A stretch of DNA of 64,000 bases from Ariolimax columbianus (lineage: Eukaryota; Mollusca; Gastropoda; Stylommatophora; Arionidae), in contig JAVGWX010000012.1 in NCBI GenBank assembly GCA_036924085.1, positions 6,410,478 through 6,474,477 on the forward strand, given 5' to 3'. Position 1 is the first letter of the stretch; each line of letters begins with the position of its first letter. The position numbers and the translations under genes are program-made. The notes under the pieces are model-generated. The model made no database searches, was not told the origin of the DNA, and worked only from the letters and a program-made list of their open reading frames with translations. Of the stretch, positions 10,310 to 21,752 are shown one piece after another.

Positions 10310-12559
10310 AGCTGGAAAAGGGGAATTGTACCACAGGCATGGAAAGACGCAATACTGGTACCAGTACCAAAAACAGGAAAGGACAAAACAGATCCAAATG
10401 GATACAGGCCCATAAGCCTACTGAGCTGTGTCGGCAAGCTGATGGAACGGATGATAAACACCAGACTGATGTGGCATCTGGAAGAAAAACGAATACTAAT
10501 TCCACAGCAAGCCGGCTTTAGACAGCACAGATCCACTGAGGACCAGGTCATCCTCATAGCTCAGGAGATAGAAGATGCCTACCAGGCACAGAAACACACA
10601 GTAGCTGTTTGGGTGGATCTGGAAAAGGCATTTGACAAAGTCTGGAAAGATGGACTTAGAGTCAAGCTAAGAAGAAGTGATGTCTGTGGGAAGATGTACA
10701 AGTGGATCAACCACTACCTCAAACAAAGAACGGCCAGAGTCCAAGTACAAGGGCAGATGAGCAAAAAGGTGACACTCGAGCAGGGAGTACCCCAAGGGGG
10801 AGTATTGTCACCAACACTCTTCCTGGTATATATAAACGAAATTACAGAGAATATACCAAGAAGAGTCCATAGCTCAATGTTTGCAGACGATCTGGCTATG
10901 TGGACCTCTGAAAAGAATCTCACCATAGCAAGAAATCGGATGCAGACGGCCCTAACATCGCTGGAAGAGTGGGCGAACTCATGGCTGGTCAAAATAAACG
11001 AGGAGAAAACCACATGCACAATATTCTCGCTTTCATTAAAACCCCAAAGTACCAAATTAAGTATAAATGGCAAAATCCTGCAGCCAAACGACAACCCAAC
11101 CTATCTGGGAGTCACATTTGATCGGCGCATGACATGGAAAAGTCAGATTGAGAGAAACCGAATGAAAGCCAGAGAAAGAATGGTAATCATGAGGAAACTT
11201 GCTGGCACAAGCTGGGGAGCAGACGAAGGCATACTAAAGAAACTGTACACTGGAAGAGTGAGACCAGTTCTCGAGTATGGCATTGCGGCATGGACAACAG
11301 CAGCAAAGGCGAACTTCGATAAAGTTAACAAACTTCAAAACCAAGCCATGAGAATTATAACAGGTGGCATGAAGTCAACGCCAATTGTAGAACTTGAAAA
11401 GATTACAAAACTGCAATCCATGACCGATAGAAGAGACTGCAGAGCCCAGCTGCAGTCAGAGAAACTCCGAAGACTGACCGACCATCCAATGCACCAGAGA
11501 CTAAACAATTTGGGAAATGGGAAACTAAAGCGGAGAAACTTTGCAGAAATAGCAAAAGCAAAGATGCACGAAGATCCCATAAACGCACTAACAACACCAA
11601 AACCCATCACTACTGTACGAAAGCCTACCTGGAGGCAGGATATATTTCCAGAGGTGGTAGAATATATACCAGGTATTGCAAACAAAAACTGCCAGACTGA
11701 AAAAGAAAGGAGAGATACTACCCTAAGATTCATAACGAAAAGCTACCCAAGCATGGACTGGACCCATGCATACACCGACGGTTCTGTAACAAACACAACA
11801 CAGAACGGAGGGGCAGGAGCATTCCTGAACCTACCAAATGGCAGAAAAATAACACTGTCATTCGCTACTGGTTACACAAGCAATTTCAGAGCGGAGGCAG
11901 AGGCACTGAGGGCGGCAGTGGAAGAAATGGTGACACACAGTGAAAATGAGAGCCATATAGTCCTGCTGACAGATGCTCTCGCCGTAGTCACAGCGCTTAA
12001 AAGCCAGAAAAACACTGAGCTTAATGACTTAAGAGCAGCACTCTGCAAACTGTGCCAGCAGTCCGCACCAAAAAGGGTAGTGGTACAGTGGGTTCCGTCA
12101 CACTGCAACATCCAAGGCAACGAGGAGGCAGAAAGACTGGAAAAAAAAGGTGCAAGACTACCACAAACAGATACCAGTATGACGTACGAAGAGTCAAAAC
12201 GGCTTATCAAAGCCAGATACATGACCAAATGGGAAACCGAACATACTGGTTACACCAAAAACGATGCCTATTACCAGTTGAACCGAAGAGAGCAGGTCGT
12301 TGTCTTCAGACTTCACACTGGCCACAACAGACTGAGGTACCACCTATTCAACAAATTGAAGATAGGGTGTACCGACGAATGCCCGTGCGGTACTGGTAAA
12401 ATGACCGCTGAACATCTGCTGCAGAACTGCCCGACATACGAGGATCAGAGAGAGCAGATGTGGCCATTACCAGTGGAACTGCAAGACAAGCTCTATGGCA
12501 GTGGCGACAGCCTCAGGATGACCGCCGCTTTTTTCGAAAAAATAATGGTTACTGTCTGA
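10310..12559 (+). CDS. LINE-A ORF2 C-terminal part: reverse transcriptase and RNase H
   Basis: Open through 749 LINE-derived codons. The frame opens upstream at 10199, but its first 37 codons come from the flanking minisatellite. The endonuclease and the N-terminal reverse transcriptase are missing through truncation. Counting from 10199, reverse transcriptase motifs include QAGFRQHRSTEDQ, DLEKAFDKVW (motif A Asp), EQGVPQGGVLSP (motif B) and FADDL at 228-232 (motif C). RNase H follows with Asp527 (YTDGS), Glu566 (RAEAEAL) and Asp592 (LLTDALA). The fourth acidic position is Glu645 (GNEEAE), where the other two copies have Asp (GNEEAD). A cysteine/histidine tail (CPCGTGKMTAEHLLQNCP) precedes the stop. 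It cannot mobilise itself. Confidence 0.85.
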   Translation, partial: SWKRGIVPQAWKDAILVPVPKTGKDKTDPNGYRPISLLSCVGKLMERMINTRLMWHLEEKRILIPQQAGFRQHRSTEDQVILIAQEIEDAYQAQKHTVAVWVDLEKAFDKVWKDGLRVKLRRSDVCGKMYKWINHYLKQRTARVQVQGQMSKKVTLEQGVPQGGVLSPTLFLVYINEITENIPRRVHSSMFADDLAMWTSEKNLTIARNRMQTALTSLEEWANSWLVKINEEKTTCTIFSLSLKPQSTKLSINGKILQPNDNPTYLGVTFDRRMTWKSQIERNRMKARERMVIMRKLAGTSWGADEGILKKLYTGRVRPVLEYGIAAWTTAAKANFDKVNKLQNQAMRIITGGMKSTPIVELEKITKLQSMTDRRDCRAQLQSEKLRRLTDHPMHQRLNNLGNGKLKRRNFAEIAKAKMHEDPINALTTPKPITTVRKPTWRQDIFPEVVEYIPGIANKNCQTEKERRDTTLRFITKSYPSMDWTHAYTDGSVTNTTQNGGAGAFLNLPNGRKITLSFATGYTSNFRAEAEALRAAVEEMVTHSENESHIVLLTDALAVVTALKSQKNTELNDLRAALCKLCQQSAPKRVVVQWVPSHCNIQGNEEAERLEKKGARLPQTDTSMTYEESKRLIKARYMTKWETEHTGYTKNDAYYQLNRREQVVVFRLHTGHNRLRYHLFNKLKIGCTDECPCGTGKMTAEHLLQNCPTYEDQREQMWPLPVELQDKLYGSGDSLRMTAAFFEKIMVTV

Positions 12560-12588
12560 CTGCGTACGCAGAAGAAGAAGAAGAAGAA
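10310..12588 (+). mobile_element. LINE-A copy A1, 5'-truncated, (GAA)n-tailed
   Basis: Non-LTR retrotransposon whose homology to copy A2 begins at AGCTGGAAAAGGGG (10310) and ends in CTGCGTACGCAGAAGAAG plus a (GAA)n tail (to 12588). The flanking 13-bp direct repeat GAATGAAGCAATT fits a target duplication, although both flanks are also minisatellite units. The protein order (reverse transcriptase, RNase H, cysteine-rich tail) is typical of the I superfamily, perhaps Nimb-like. The clade call is inference. Confidence 0.85.
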
Positions 12589-12825
12589 GAATGAAGCAAT
12601 TTATTACTTACATTAAAATGAAGTAATCTGTTACGTGCATTAGAATGAAGTATTTATTACGTACATTAGAATGAAGCAATCTATTACACACATTAGAATG
12701 AAACAATGCATTACACACAATTAAATAAAGCAATATATTACACACATAAGAATGAAATAATATATTGCACATATCAGAATTAAGCAATCTATTGCACACA
12801 ACACAATGAAGCAATCTATTTCTCT
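12589..12825. repeat. 27-bp minisatellite, right part
   Basis: About 8 copies of units like ATTAGAATGAAGCAATCTATTACACAC, continuing the array interrupted by LINE-A. Confidence 0.85.
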
Positions 12826-12844
12826 GAATGAACTAAAAACCATC

Positions 12845-13060
12845 CACCCATTCCAGCGCCCAATTGTGGTTACAAAACAAAAAAGGGTTCACGAGGGTAT
12901 CTCATCTCATCGAACCTATGCTTGGAATGGGTCTTCAGCTGTTGTGACTGGGAAGACGTTCGAATCAATATTGATGGCATGAGCCTCAATCATCGTCAAC
13001 TCGCAGACGATAGGGTGCTGATCACTGAGTCAGTTGCAGTGCATATCAGAGTCAGTCGTA
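12845..13060 (+). pseudogene. RTE-type reverse transcriptase fragment
   Basis: Read as RGYLISSNLCLEWVF, DWEDVRINIDGMSLNH and RQLADDRVLITES, this matches reverse transcriptase motifs B to C of RTE-like LINEs (typically DTISPKLF...INIDG..LNHLRFADDIVL). FADD has become LADD and the motif B start is blurred. No longer ORF remains. Sequence to 13330 has an open plus-strand stretch I cannot assign. Confidence 0.6.
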
Positions 13061-13680
13061 ACGATGATCAAAGAGTCAGCCACTGTAGCTAGTCGCATGC
13101 TATAGATGCTCATCAAAAAAGGAAAGAGAGCATGGTTGAAAGCGAATCTCTCCAAGTCACGAGAAACTGATACGTCCATTGTAGCAACTGGTCCACGATG
13201 GGAAACACTTACAAGACGTCGAGGAATTACCATTTTGGACGCCCTTTCATTATGACGAATAATTGTTAACCAGAACAAACAAGGCGTCTCCCCGCGGACT
13301 GGGTGGCCTTCTCGTCCATCCACACAGTCCTAGAATTATGCTGGATTTAGACCCTACGTTCTTCCTTCTTGAACTTCCCAGTACTCCCTAATATATGATA
13401 TGCTACTGAAATATGATAAGTTTCAAAAGCAATGGAGAACAAACTGCGAGCGAACTATCTTTTAGACGCATGATTGGTCATACTTTCGCAACCAGTGCAA
13501 GTAGAACCTCTTAAACTCTACCTACGGCAGTTAACATTGACGAACGAAGCAACTGTTCCTGTAAACAAGGCAGAACATTGATGGGCAGGTTAGATACTCA
13601 GAGGAAAGGTCGACGCTGGAGCATGTCGACAGCAATCTGTATCCCTCGAGACGGATAAAGACCGGAGGGAGGGAGGGGTG
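13061..13680. other. No feature recognised
   Basis: Contains short ORFs (for example minus strand 13030-13323) without recognisable domains. It may be further decayed LINE sequence. Confidence 0.4.
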
Positions 13681-13689
13681 AGGGCGGCA

Positions 13690-13975
13690 GGGCTTAGTAG
13701 CGGAGATTGAGAACGAACGAAATAAGAAGAAGATGAAGATGAAGAAGAACAAAAAGAAGAACAAGAAGAAGAAGAAGATGAAGAAGAACAAAAAGAAGAA
13801 CAAGAAGAAGAAGATGAAGAAGAACAAAAAAGAAGAACAAGAAGAAGAAGAAGATGAAGAAGAACAACAACAAAGAAGAAGAACAAAAAGAAGAAGAACA
13901 AGAAGAAGAAGAAGAAGATGAAAAACAAAAATAAGAACAACAAGAACAGGAAGAAAAAGAAGAAGAGAAAGCTTA
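13690..13975 (+). mobile_element. 3' end of short GAA-tailed element (S4) with expanded GAA tract
   Basis: GGAGATTGAGAACGAACGAA at ~13705 matches the 3' end of the short elements at 25.3 kb (minus strand) and 58.05 kb. It is followed by ~250 bp of GAA/GAT/CAA-rich purine sequence, apparently an expanded tail. The long Lys/Glu or Phe/Leu ORFs here are compositional. Confidence 0.7.
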
Positions 13976-14474
13976 ACACAATCTATTACAAACATCAAAT
14001 CAAAGCAATCATGGCTGTTATAAGCATGTAATGAACAACAAATATATTGAGAATACTGTTACAACATATAGTAAGTAACAGAGGGGAGGACCGGGAAAAC
14101 AGGTCAAGATAAAGTGATTGTTTCAGCGCAGAATTTGACAATCATTACCAGGTACAGAAAGCAATTTTGATGCTCGATCGTCTATGACAGTCGGCCTAGT
14201 TCAATATTGATGGTGACATGAATTATTGATGGGATTATTCTACAGAAACGAGAACAATTATTCTTCCTTAAACATCGTATCTCTCGTCAGTTATGGTCGG
14301 ACATTTGTTTGTAGGGCGGCAAGCAGCGAGGGTGCACTGTTTTCTTATGAGCAGTGTCATCTTGAGTCCTGTCTTCTTCCTGTGCTAGTAAATACGTATA
14401 ATGGATTTGGTGATACAACAATGGAGGCGTTGGAAAGAGATGTGATGTATGGAGTGATGTGTGTGGGGATTCAT
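13976..14474. other. No gene recognised
   Basis: An 84-codon plus-strand ORF (14226-14480) has no recognisable domain and runs into the next minisatellite. Confidence 0.4.
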
Positions 14475-15840
14475 CATTGATGGAGGGAGGGGAGTATGTG
14501 TGGATTCATCATTGATGGAGGGAGGGGAGTGTGTGGGGATTCTTCATTGATGGAGGGAGGGGAGTGTGTGAGGATTCTTCCTTGATGGAAAGAGGGGAGT
14601 GTGTGGGGATTCTTCCTTGATGGAGGGAGGGGAGTGTGTGGGGATTCTTCATTGATGGAGGGAGGCCCTGTGATGTAGGGAGGGCAGTGTGTGGGGATTC
14701 TTCCTTGATGGAAAGAGGGGAGTGTGTGGGGATTCTTCCTTGATGGAAAGAGGGGAGTGTGTGGGGATTCTTCATTGATGGAGGGAGGGGAGTGTGTGGG
14801 GATTCTTCCTTGATGGAGGGAGGGGAGTGTGTGGGGATTCTTCCTTGATGGAAAGAGGGGAGTGTGTGGGGATTCTTCCTTGATGGAAAGAGGGGAGTGT
14901 GTGGGGTTTCTTCATTGATGGAGGGAGGGGAGTGTGTGGGGATTCTTCATTGATGGAGGGAGGGGAGTGTGTGGGGATTCTTCATTGATGGAGGGAGGGG
15001 AGTGTGTGGGGATTCTTCCTTGATGGAAAGAGGGGAGTGTGTGGGGATTCTTCCTTGATGGAAAGAGGGGAGTGTGTGGGGTTTCTTCATTGATGGAGGG
15101 AGGGGAGTGTGTGGGGATTCTTCATTGATGGAGGGAGGGGAGTGTGTGGGGATTCTTCATTGATGGAGGGAGGGGAGTGTGTGGGGTTTCTTCATTGATG
15201 GAGGGAGGGGAGTGTGTGGGTATTCTTCATTGATGGAGGGAGGGGAGTGTGTGGGGTTTCTTCATTGATGGAGGGAGGGGAGAGTGTGGGGATTCATCCT
15301 TTATGGAGGAAGGGGAGTGTGTAGGGATTCTTCATTGATGGAGGGAGGGGAGTGTGTGGGTATTCTTCATTGATGGAGGGAGGGGAGTGTGTGGGGTTTC
15401 TTCATTGATGGAGGGAGGGGAGAGTGTGGGTATTCTTCATTGATGGAGGGAGGGGAGTGTGTGGGGATTCATCCTTTATGGAGGAAGGGGAGTGTGTAGG
15501 GATTCTTCATTGATGGAGGGAGGGGAGTGTGTGGGGATTCTTCATTGATGGAGGGAGGGGAGTGTGTGGGGATTCTTCATTGATGGAGGGAGGGGAGTGT
15601 GTGGGGATTCTTCATTGATGGAGGGAGGGGAGAGTGTGGGTATTCTTCATTGATGGAGGGAGGGGAGTGTGTGGGGATTCATCCTTTATGGAGGAAGGGG
15701 AGTGTGTAGGGATTCTTCATTGATGGAGGGAGGCCCTGTGATGTAGGGAATGGAGTGTGTGGGGATTCTTCGTTGATGGAGGGAGGGGAGTGTGTGGGGA
15801 TTCTTCATTTATGGAGGGAGGGGAGTGTATGGGGATTCAT
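14475..15840. repeat. 35-bp minisatellite (b), G-rich
   Basis: About 39 tandem copies around GGGGATTCTTCATTGATGGA with GGGAGGGGAGTGTGT completing the 35-bp unit. Variants (CCTTGATGGAAAGAGG, GGTTTCTTC, CATCCTTTATGGAGGA) recur in blocks, indicating higher-order duplication. Confidence 0.95.
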
Positions 15841-16004
15841 TATTGCATACTGTGTCCAGAGGGCATTAAGATGTTTTACTATTTATTCCCAACTGTGTAT
15901 TGGTTATGGTGCCATCTTTCCCGCCATGTCAGCTACCCTATACACGGCTTAGTGTGCAAGACCAAGTGTTGGAGCACCATCTTCGCTAGAAGCATTTAAT
16001 AGTC
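15841..16004. other. Spacer
   Basis: Unique-looking spacer between two arrays; no gene. Confidence 0.4.
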
Positions 16005-16312
16005 GTCCATCACAAGTGATGAAGACCACTCTCTTTGTTCAGCCGTGTGGACAGTCGTATCTCTTGCTGTGTCCATGATGTTCGTCCATCACAAGTGATG
16101 AAGACCACTCTTTTTGTTCAGCCGTGTGGACAGTCGTATCTCTTGCTGTGTCCATGATGTTCGTCCATCACAAGGGATGAAGACCACTCTCTTTGTTCAG
16201 CCGTGTGGACAGTCGTATCTCTTGCTGTGTCCATGATGTTCGTCCATCACAAGTGATGAAGACCACTCTCTTTGTTCAGCCGTATGGACAGTCGTATCTC
16301 TTGCCGTGTCCG
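16005..16312. repeat. 79-bp tandem repeat, 4 copies
   Basis: Units of CGTCCATCACAAGTGATGAA ... TGTTCAGCCGTGTGGACAGT ... TGCTGTGTCCATGATGTT repeat at 79-bp spacing with few differences. Confidence 0.92.
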
Positions 16313-16369
16313 CTGAAATGGGTGACTTTGGCTGTCATTTGGATTAAAGTGAGGAAGAAACTGCGCCAT

Positions 16370-16545
16370 TTAGTCAACCTCACTCACAGAGACTAAGCTA
16401 CCTTTTGTCAACCTCACTCACAGAGCCTAAGCTACCTTTTGTTAACCTCACTCACATAGCTTAAGCTACCTTTTGTCAACCTCACTCAAAGAACCTAAGT
16501 TACCTTTTGTCAACCTCACTCACAGAGCCTAAGCTACCTTTTGCC
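16370..16545. repeat. 34-bp tandem repeat, ~5 copies
   Basis: TTTTGTCAACCTCACTCACA followed by GAGCCTAAGCTACC, repeated at about 34 bp. Confidence 0.9.
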
Positions 16546-17170
16546 AGTGGCAAGACATTCATCGAGACGACTGGAGATAGCATAGGATGCATATTTTGCC
16601 TTAGGGTTACCACCGAAGCCTTTCCGTAAACATGTAACCCGCAGGGTAGAAAGATGGGATGGCATCTAACGCAGTTTGTCGTGCCTTTTCGCTAACCACA
16701 AGAGGTCGTATGGACAACACGCAGTGTGTGAGTGAGTCGGGCATCTCTCCCCAGCTGTATTCAGCTCATCATAGTAGCATCTAAAATTCCCACACGCCAA
16801 ATTCGTGAAGGTGAACCGACAAAACTAACCCGTGAAATACGACACATGTATAAGCGTAGTGCCATTCAGCCGGCGTCCAGACCAGGATAAAGTAGAAATA
16901 ACAAAAAAGAACGAAATAACAAGTCCAGACGGAAAACAACACCACGTTTCCGTGAACACAAGTGTAAGTCGTCGACTAATGTGAATTCCAGGCAAATCCG
17001 TGGTCTGGCGGCATCCATAATGATCCAAAACAGTAGAGAAATGTAGACTCACAGCCAGAAGCATTTATTTAGTGGTTACATGGATCGCTAAATACAGAGC
17101 GTAAAGTTTTGGAGAGAAATCATGAAAAACAAAAACAAGAATCGGGCAGCATTAGACAAGATATAGATAA
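16546..17170. other. No gene recognised
   Basis: Unique-looking sequence. Only short ORFs lie on either strand. Confidence 0.4.
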
Positions 17171-17480
17171 ACAACCCAGAGAAAAAGAGAGAGAGAGAGA
17201 GAGAGATAGACGGACAGAGATAGAGAGAGAGAGAAGAAAGGGAGAGAGACAGAAATAGAGATATAACGCAAGAAGAAGAGAAAGAAATAGAAAGACACGG
17301 AAAAAGAGATACAGAAGATAATCTGAGACAGCTTAAAGGAGAGAAACAATTATAGAGATAAGAAAGACAGAAAGAGAGGGAGAGAGAGAGAGTGAGAGAG
17401 AGAGAAGGTAAGAGAAGTGATTTATATCGATAGATGATTAAGAGGACAGCGATATTAGGGGCAGAGATTGGGAGGAAGAG
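17171..17480. repeat. GA-rich low-complexity region
   Basis: Several (GA)n runs (17178-17215, 17380-17410) within purine-rich sequence. Minus-strand Leu/Ser-rich ORFs here are compositional. Confidence 0.85.
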
Positions 17481-17559
17481 AGAGGTACAGAAATGACCAG
17501 AGACATGCCGGGAAAGAGAAAACCGAAAGAAACAAAACATGAGAACGAAAGAATCACTG

Positions 17560-18165
17560 AGATATACAGACCAAGACAAACCACCAAGAGATCAAACAAA
17601 CATATACAGACCAAAGTAAATCATCACGAGATGAAACAAAGATATACAGACCAAAACAAACCACCAAGAGATCAAATAAATATATACAGACCAAAACAAA
17701 CCACAAAGAGATCAAACAAACATATACAGACCAAAATAAATCACCAATAAATGAAACAACGATATACAGACCAAGACAAACCGCCAAGAGATGAAACAAA
17801 GATATACAGACTAAGACACACCCCAAAAAGAGATGAAACAAAGATATACAGACCAAGAGAAACCACCAATAGATCAAACAAAGGTATACAGACCAAGATA
17901 ACACACTAAGAGATCAAACAAAGATATACAGAACAAGATAAACCACTAAGAGATCAAACAAAGATATACAGAACAATATAAATCACTAAGAGATCAAATA
18001 AAGATATACAGACCAAGAGAAACCACAAAGAGATCAAACAAAGATATACAGACCAAGAGAAACCCCTAAGAGATCAAACAAAGATATACAGACCAAGAGA
18101 AACCACTAAGAGATCAAACAAAGATATACAGACCAAGAGAAACCAATAAGAGATCAAACAAAGAA
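17560..18165. repeat. 40-bp minisatellite
   Basis: About 15 copies of GAGATCAAACAAAGATATAC followed by AGACCAAGAGAAACCACTAA. Confidence 0.93.
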
Positions 18166-18295
18166 AATGAAACGTTGAGAGTCACATGGTGTTTGTACAT
18201 CGTTTCCGTAGAGGACCATATTGTTATCTGTTAATCCTGGAGTGGGTTCGTAGGTAGCTCATCAAAGACACATGTATTGTATGATTTAAGCCGAC

Positions 18296-18332
<37 letters not shown>

Positions 18333-18798
18333 CAGAGATACAGAGAGTAAGCGAGAAAGAATAATACAGGATAAGCTGAATTCCATGAGAGAGAAAGCAA
18401 GTTTCTGAGACAGATAATCCGATAAGAGACATGAGAAGAAACGATATATAGTGTCCACGAGAGTGGAGGTAGAGAGAAGGAGAGAGTGAAGACTAAAGAG
18501 AATAGCCTGGAGCTTACGTAGCATTCGTGTGTAGAACAATGAGTCTCAGTAAATGTGGACACGCCCACATGCACTTAGAAATGTTCCGGACCAGTGTGTC
18601 AAGGTTAGCAGCAAACAGTTATTGACTAAACTATTAAGTCTCGGGTTGGATCGGGGAAGAACGTCCAGAGATACAACAATAGAAAGAGATAGATAGAGAG
18701 AGAGAGAGACATAGAGAGAGAGAGAGAGAGAAAGTGAAAGAGGGACGAAGAAAACGGACTGAGACAGGGGCGATGTATCGAGATAGATCTTTCCATAA
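18166..18798. repeat. GA microsatellites in unassigned sequence
   Basis: (GA)n at 18300-18332 and GA-rich runs at ~18680-18740. No protein domain recognised in the short ORFs. Confidence 0.6.
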
Positions 18799-18968
18799 CG
18801 TGTTGACATCTTCGGGGAGCACATGTCTAGAACAACTATATTCCAAGTCATGCTCTCCTGACTTATCAGTCCCAGCTTGTCCACGTGTTGACATCTTCGG
18901 AGAGTACTGGTCTAGAACAAATACACGCCAAGTCATCCCCTCCTGACTTAGCGGTCCCAGCTTGTCCA
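18799..18968. repeat. ~86-bp duplication, 2 copies
   Basis: CGTGTTGACATCTTCGG...GTCTAGAACAA...CCTGACTTA...GTCCCAGCTTGTCCA occurs twice in direct tandem. Confidence 0.85.
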
Positions 18969-18974
18969 CGTCTC

Positions 18975-19450
18975 TGTTTCCATATCTCCCATCAGGTTAG
19001 GTGAAACACGCTGATCAATACCTCATCTCACGTAAGGTTAGGTGAAACACGCTGATCAATACCTCATCTTCCCAGGTTAGATGAAACACGCTGATCAATT
19101 CCTCATCTCCCCAGGTTAGGTGAAACACGCTGATCAAGACCTCATCTCACCAAGTTAGGTTAAACACGCTGATCAAGACCTCATCTCACCAAGTTAGGTT
19201 AAACACGCTGATCAATACCTCATCTCACCAAGTTAGGTTAAACACGCTGATCAAGACTTCATCTCACCAGGGCTTGGTGAAACACGCTGATTAATACCTC
19301 ATCTCACATTAGGTTAGGCGAAACACTCTGATCAATAACTCATCTCACATCAGGTTAGGTGAAACACGCTGATCAATACCTCATCTCACATCAGGTTAGG
19401 TGAAACACGCCGACCGATCCCTTATCTCATCAGGGTTATGTGAAACATGT
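18975..19450. repeat. 39-41-bp minisatellite
   Basis: About 11 copies around GGTTAGGTGAAACACGCTGA followed by TCAATACCTCATCTCAC. Unit length varies because of small indels. Confidence 0.92.
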
Positions 19451-20629
19451 GTGACGGGGGATGGACGCTGTGATCCCCAGTTACTTATTAGCCTTGCTTA
19501 TCGTTAAAACGTATAAGCAGGATACAGGTGCGCCTTATTTAGCAAGCCGCAGCCATAAATGGATAACAGAGAAATGCATACATCAAGGGAAAACAGCGAC
19601 GGAATCGTTCCAGGGTGTTGAGAACTCGGTCGATCATAACTACATAGACAGAGAGATAATTGTTGTCGATGAACGCTGGCTCTGTGTTGCAGGCGAGTGG
19701 TAGTGTTTAGCTGTTGCTAGCTCTACAGGAAATATATTGTGAACTATATTGTGCTGGCAACGTTTGTTGTTACGTTGTATTGTAGTGGAAAAGGGAATGA
19801 GAGAGAGAACGACGAAGCAAGCTGAGAGTGAGAGAGAAAACGATGAAGAAAGAAAGGGAAGAGAGAAGAGAGGCGTGTCAACATGTAAGAGAGTGTGTGG
19901 TGGGGGGGGGGGAGAGAATGAAAAGAGACAAGGGATGAGAAATGGAGGGAGAGACGAGGAACAAGAGAAGGGAGAAAAAGGGCAAAATAAAGAAGAGAGG
20001 TATAAGGAGCTCAAATAAGGGACATTGTAGACATAAAAAGGTGAAAAGGGAAAGTCAAAAGGAGAGATATATGTACAGAGAGCAGGATTACGTAAAAGAA
20101 CAGAGAAAAGATAGAAAGAGGATAGTTATTCAAATATGGAGATAATCAGAGAGATGAGAGATATGAAGGCAAGATGATAAAAAGAAACAGAAGGAAGGTG
20201 GAGAAATAATGAAAGAGATGAGGACAGAAAAACGCAGATGTAGAAGAAAAACAAATAGAAGTCGCGACTCGATATGTCAGCCTGTTTAAAGTCGCACCCA
20301 ACTGTTCAATTGTGGAAATCCAAGGCAGCGAAAACGTCCCTCCACATCACAAGAGCTGAGATGGGGCATGCACAGTCTAGCCTAGCATATCATCACTAAC
20401 GGAAGTCTATGTAATATTCATACATTTAACGTTCTTAAATGGAGAGGAACACTAATGTCCGGTCAGGCAAAATATACTGATCAGACATGTTAGTCAGGGT
20501 TAGGCAAATCATACTTGCCAAGACCCTCACCTTGGCTACCTAGTAGCCTTCCCTAGAAACGGGCTGTTTTCATGGCATCCTGGCTAACGTGTTGAGGTAT
20601 CCACGTGATCCCCGTAGTAGTGAGTCACA
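19451..20629. other. Purine-rich and unassigned sequence
   Basis: An 80-codon ORF (19461-19703) without recognisable domain, then purine-rich GA-type sequence (~19790-20245). From ~20245 the sequence is unique-looking, with no gene recognised. Confidence 0.45.
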
Positions 20630-20790
20630 CGCAGATGAAGCAAAGCATAGCACAACCACCTGAAGGCCCAGGCCCACCTTCATCAGCACGCTCGTGATGT
20701 GAGGAAAGCTAGTATAACCCTCATGTAGAGTCCTTTTCAGGGCGCACAAAGAGTAACCAACACGTTGTGCTCATTCGCAAACAACAACTG
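20630..20790 (-). repeat. Dispersed repeat DR1, copy 3
   Basis: On the minus strand: TGAGCACAACGTGTTGG...TTTGTGCGCCCTGAAAAGGAC...CTAGCTTTCCTCACATCACG...GTGCTGATGAAGGTGG...GGTGGTTGTGCT...CATCTGCGTGTGACTCACTA. It aligns over its full length with the 39.2-kb copy. Confidence 0.85.
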
Positions 20791-21300
20791 AAAAAAAAGC
20801 AGAAATGTTCAATATTGCTCAATTTTTCCGAGCCACAACCCAATGAACAAAAATTAAAAAAACAGAAGCTCTTTAGTTAGCCTTGCATGTTTTAGTAAAT
20901 TTGTCTAGAACTTCTTGTTTGTCGCTTTCCTAATTAGAACGTATTACTGCTTTTAATAGTGGACATTTGAACAGTCTATGAGACAACAATGACAACGCTG
21001 GAATGAGTCTGGAACTACTTTATATCTTGAGCGGGTGTAGTAATACGGTGAGCCCAGGTTTGAAATCTGTATCGCGCTAGGTCTTTGTTCCGACATGAGA
21101 AAACAGGCAATACGTTTAAAATGTGATATAATCTGACTAAATCAAGGCATCATGCCTGATAGGTCAGGGTTCAAGGACATCAGCCGGGGCTGCTTGGTGT
21201 ATCGTTGAGACGCGAGAGGGTTCAAGAACAACAACCGGGGCTGCTTGGTGTATCCTTGGGATGTGAGATAAATCATGACTTTTAATATACACATATTTGC
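20791..21300. other. Unassigned sequence with a ~50-bp duplication
   Basis: CCGGGGCTGCTTGGTGTATC occurs twice (from ~21184 and ~21234) in a local direct duplication. Nothing else recognised. Confidence 0.5.
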
Positions 21301-21752
21301 CTGTCGGTGCTAATTTGTGTGAGTGGGTTGGTTTGTGTGTGTGACGGTGTGTTGATGCTTGTGTATGGGCAGGTGTTTATGTGTGGGTTGTTTGTGTGTA
21401 TGTCTGCTTGCGTGTAAATGTTTGTGATGAGCGTGTTTGTGTGTGTGTTGGTGAGTGGTTGTCTGTGACTGCGAGTGTGTGTGTGTGTGTGTGTTGGAGT
21501 GTGATTATGGGTGAGTGTGTGAATGCGTGTGAGTGTCTGTGTGGGTGGGTTTAAGTGTACGTGTGGGTGTTTAGCGGTGAGAGTGGATGCGTTTAATAGT
21601 CTGTCTAAATGTCAGTGAATATTTGTACATGCATGTGTAAAGTTAGTTAATCCTATTTCTGTTCTCTTGTTTCCGTGACAAAGATCTTCTCATTATAAGG
21701 TAGGTTATTTCAGTTATTGTTTGTTTTGTTGTTTTGTTGTTTTTGTGTGTGT
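21301..21752. repeat. TG-rich low-complexity lead-in
   Basis: Degenerate TGTG-rich sequence with a (TG)n run at ~21474-21494, leading into the 31-bp array. Confidence 0.75.

Noticed and set aside
10282..12399. Minus- and alternate-frame ORFs across LINE-A copy A1
   Set aside because: Shadows of the open plus-strand ORF2.
13531..13998. Phe/Leu/Ser-rich and Lys/Glu-rich ORFs
   Set aside because: Translations of the GAA-rich tail tract.
14475..15840. CRISPR-like regularly spaced repeats
   Set aside because: Head-to-tail repeats with no unique spacers, in a eukaryotic setting. The same applies to the other arrays.
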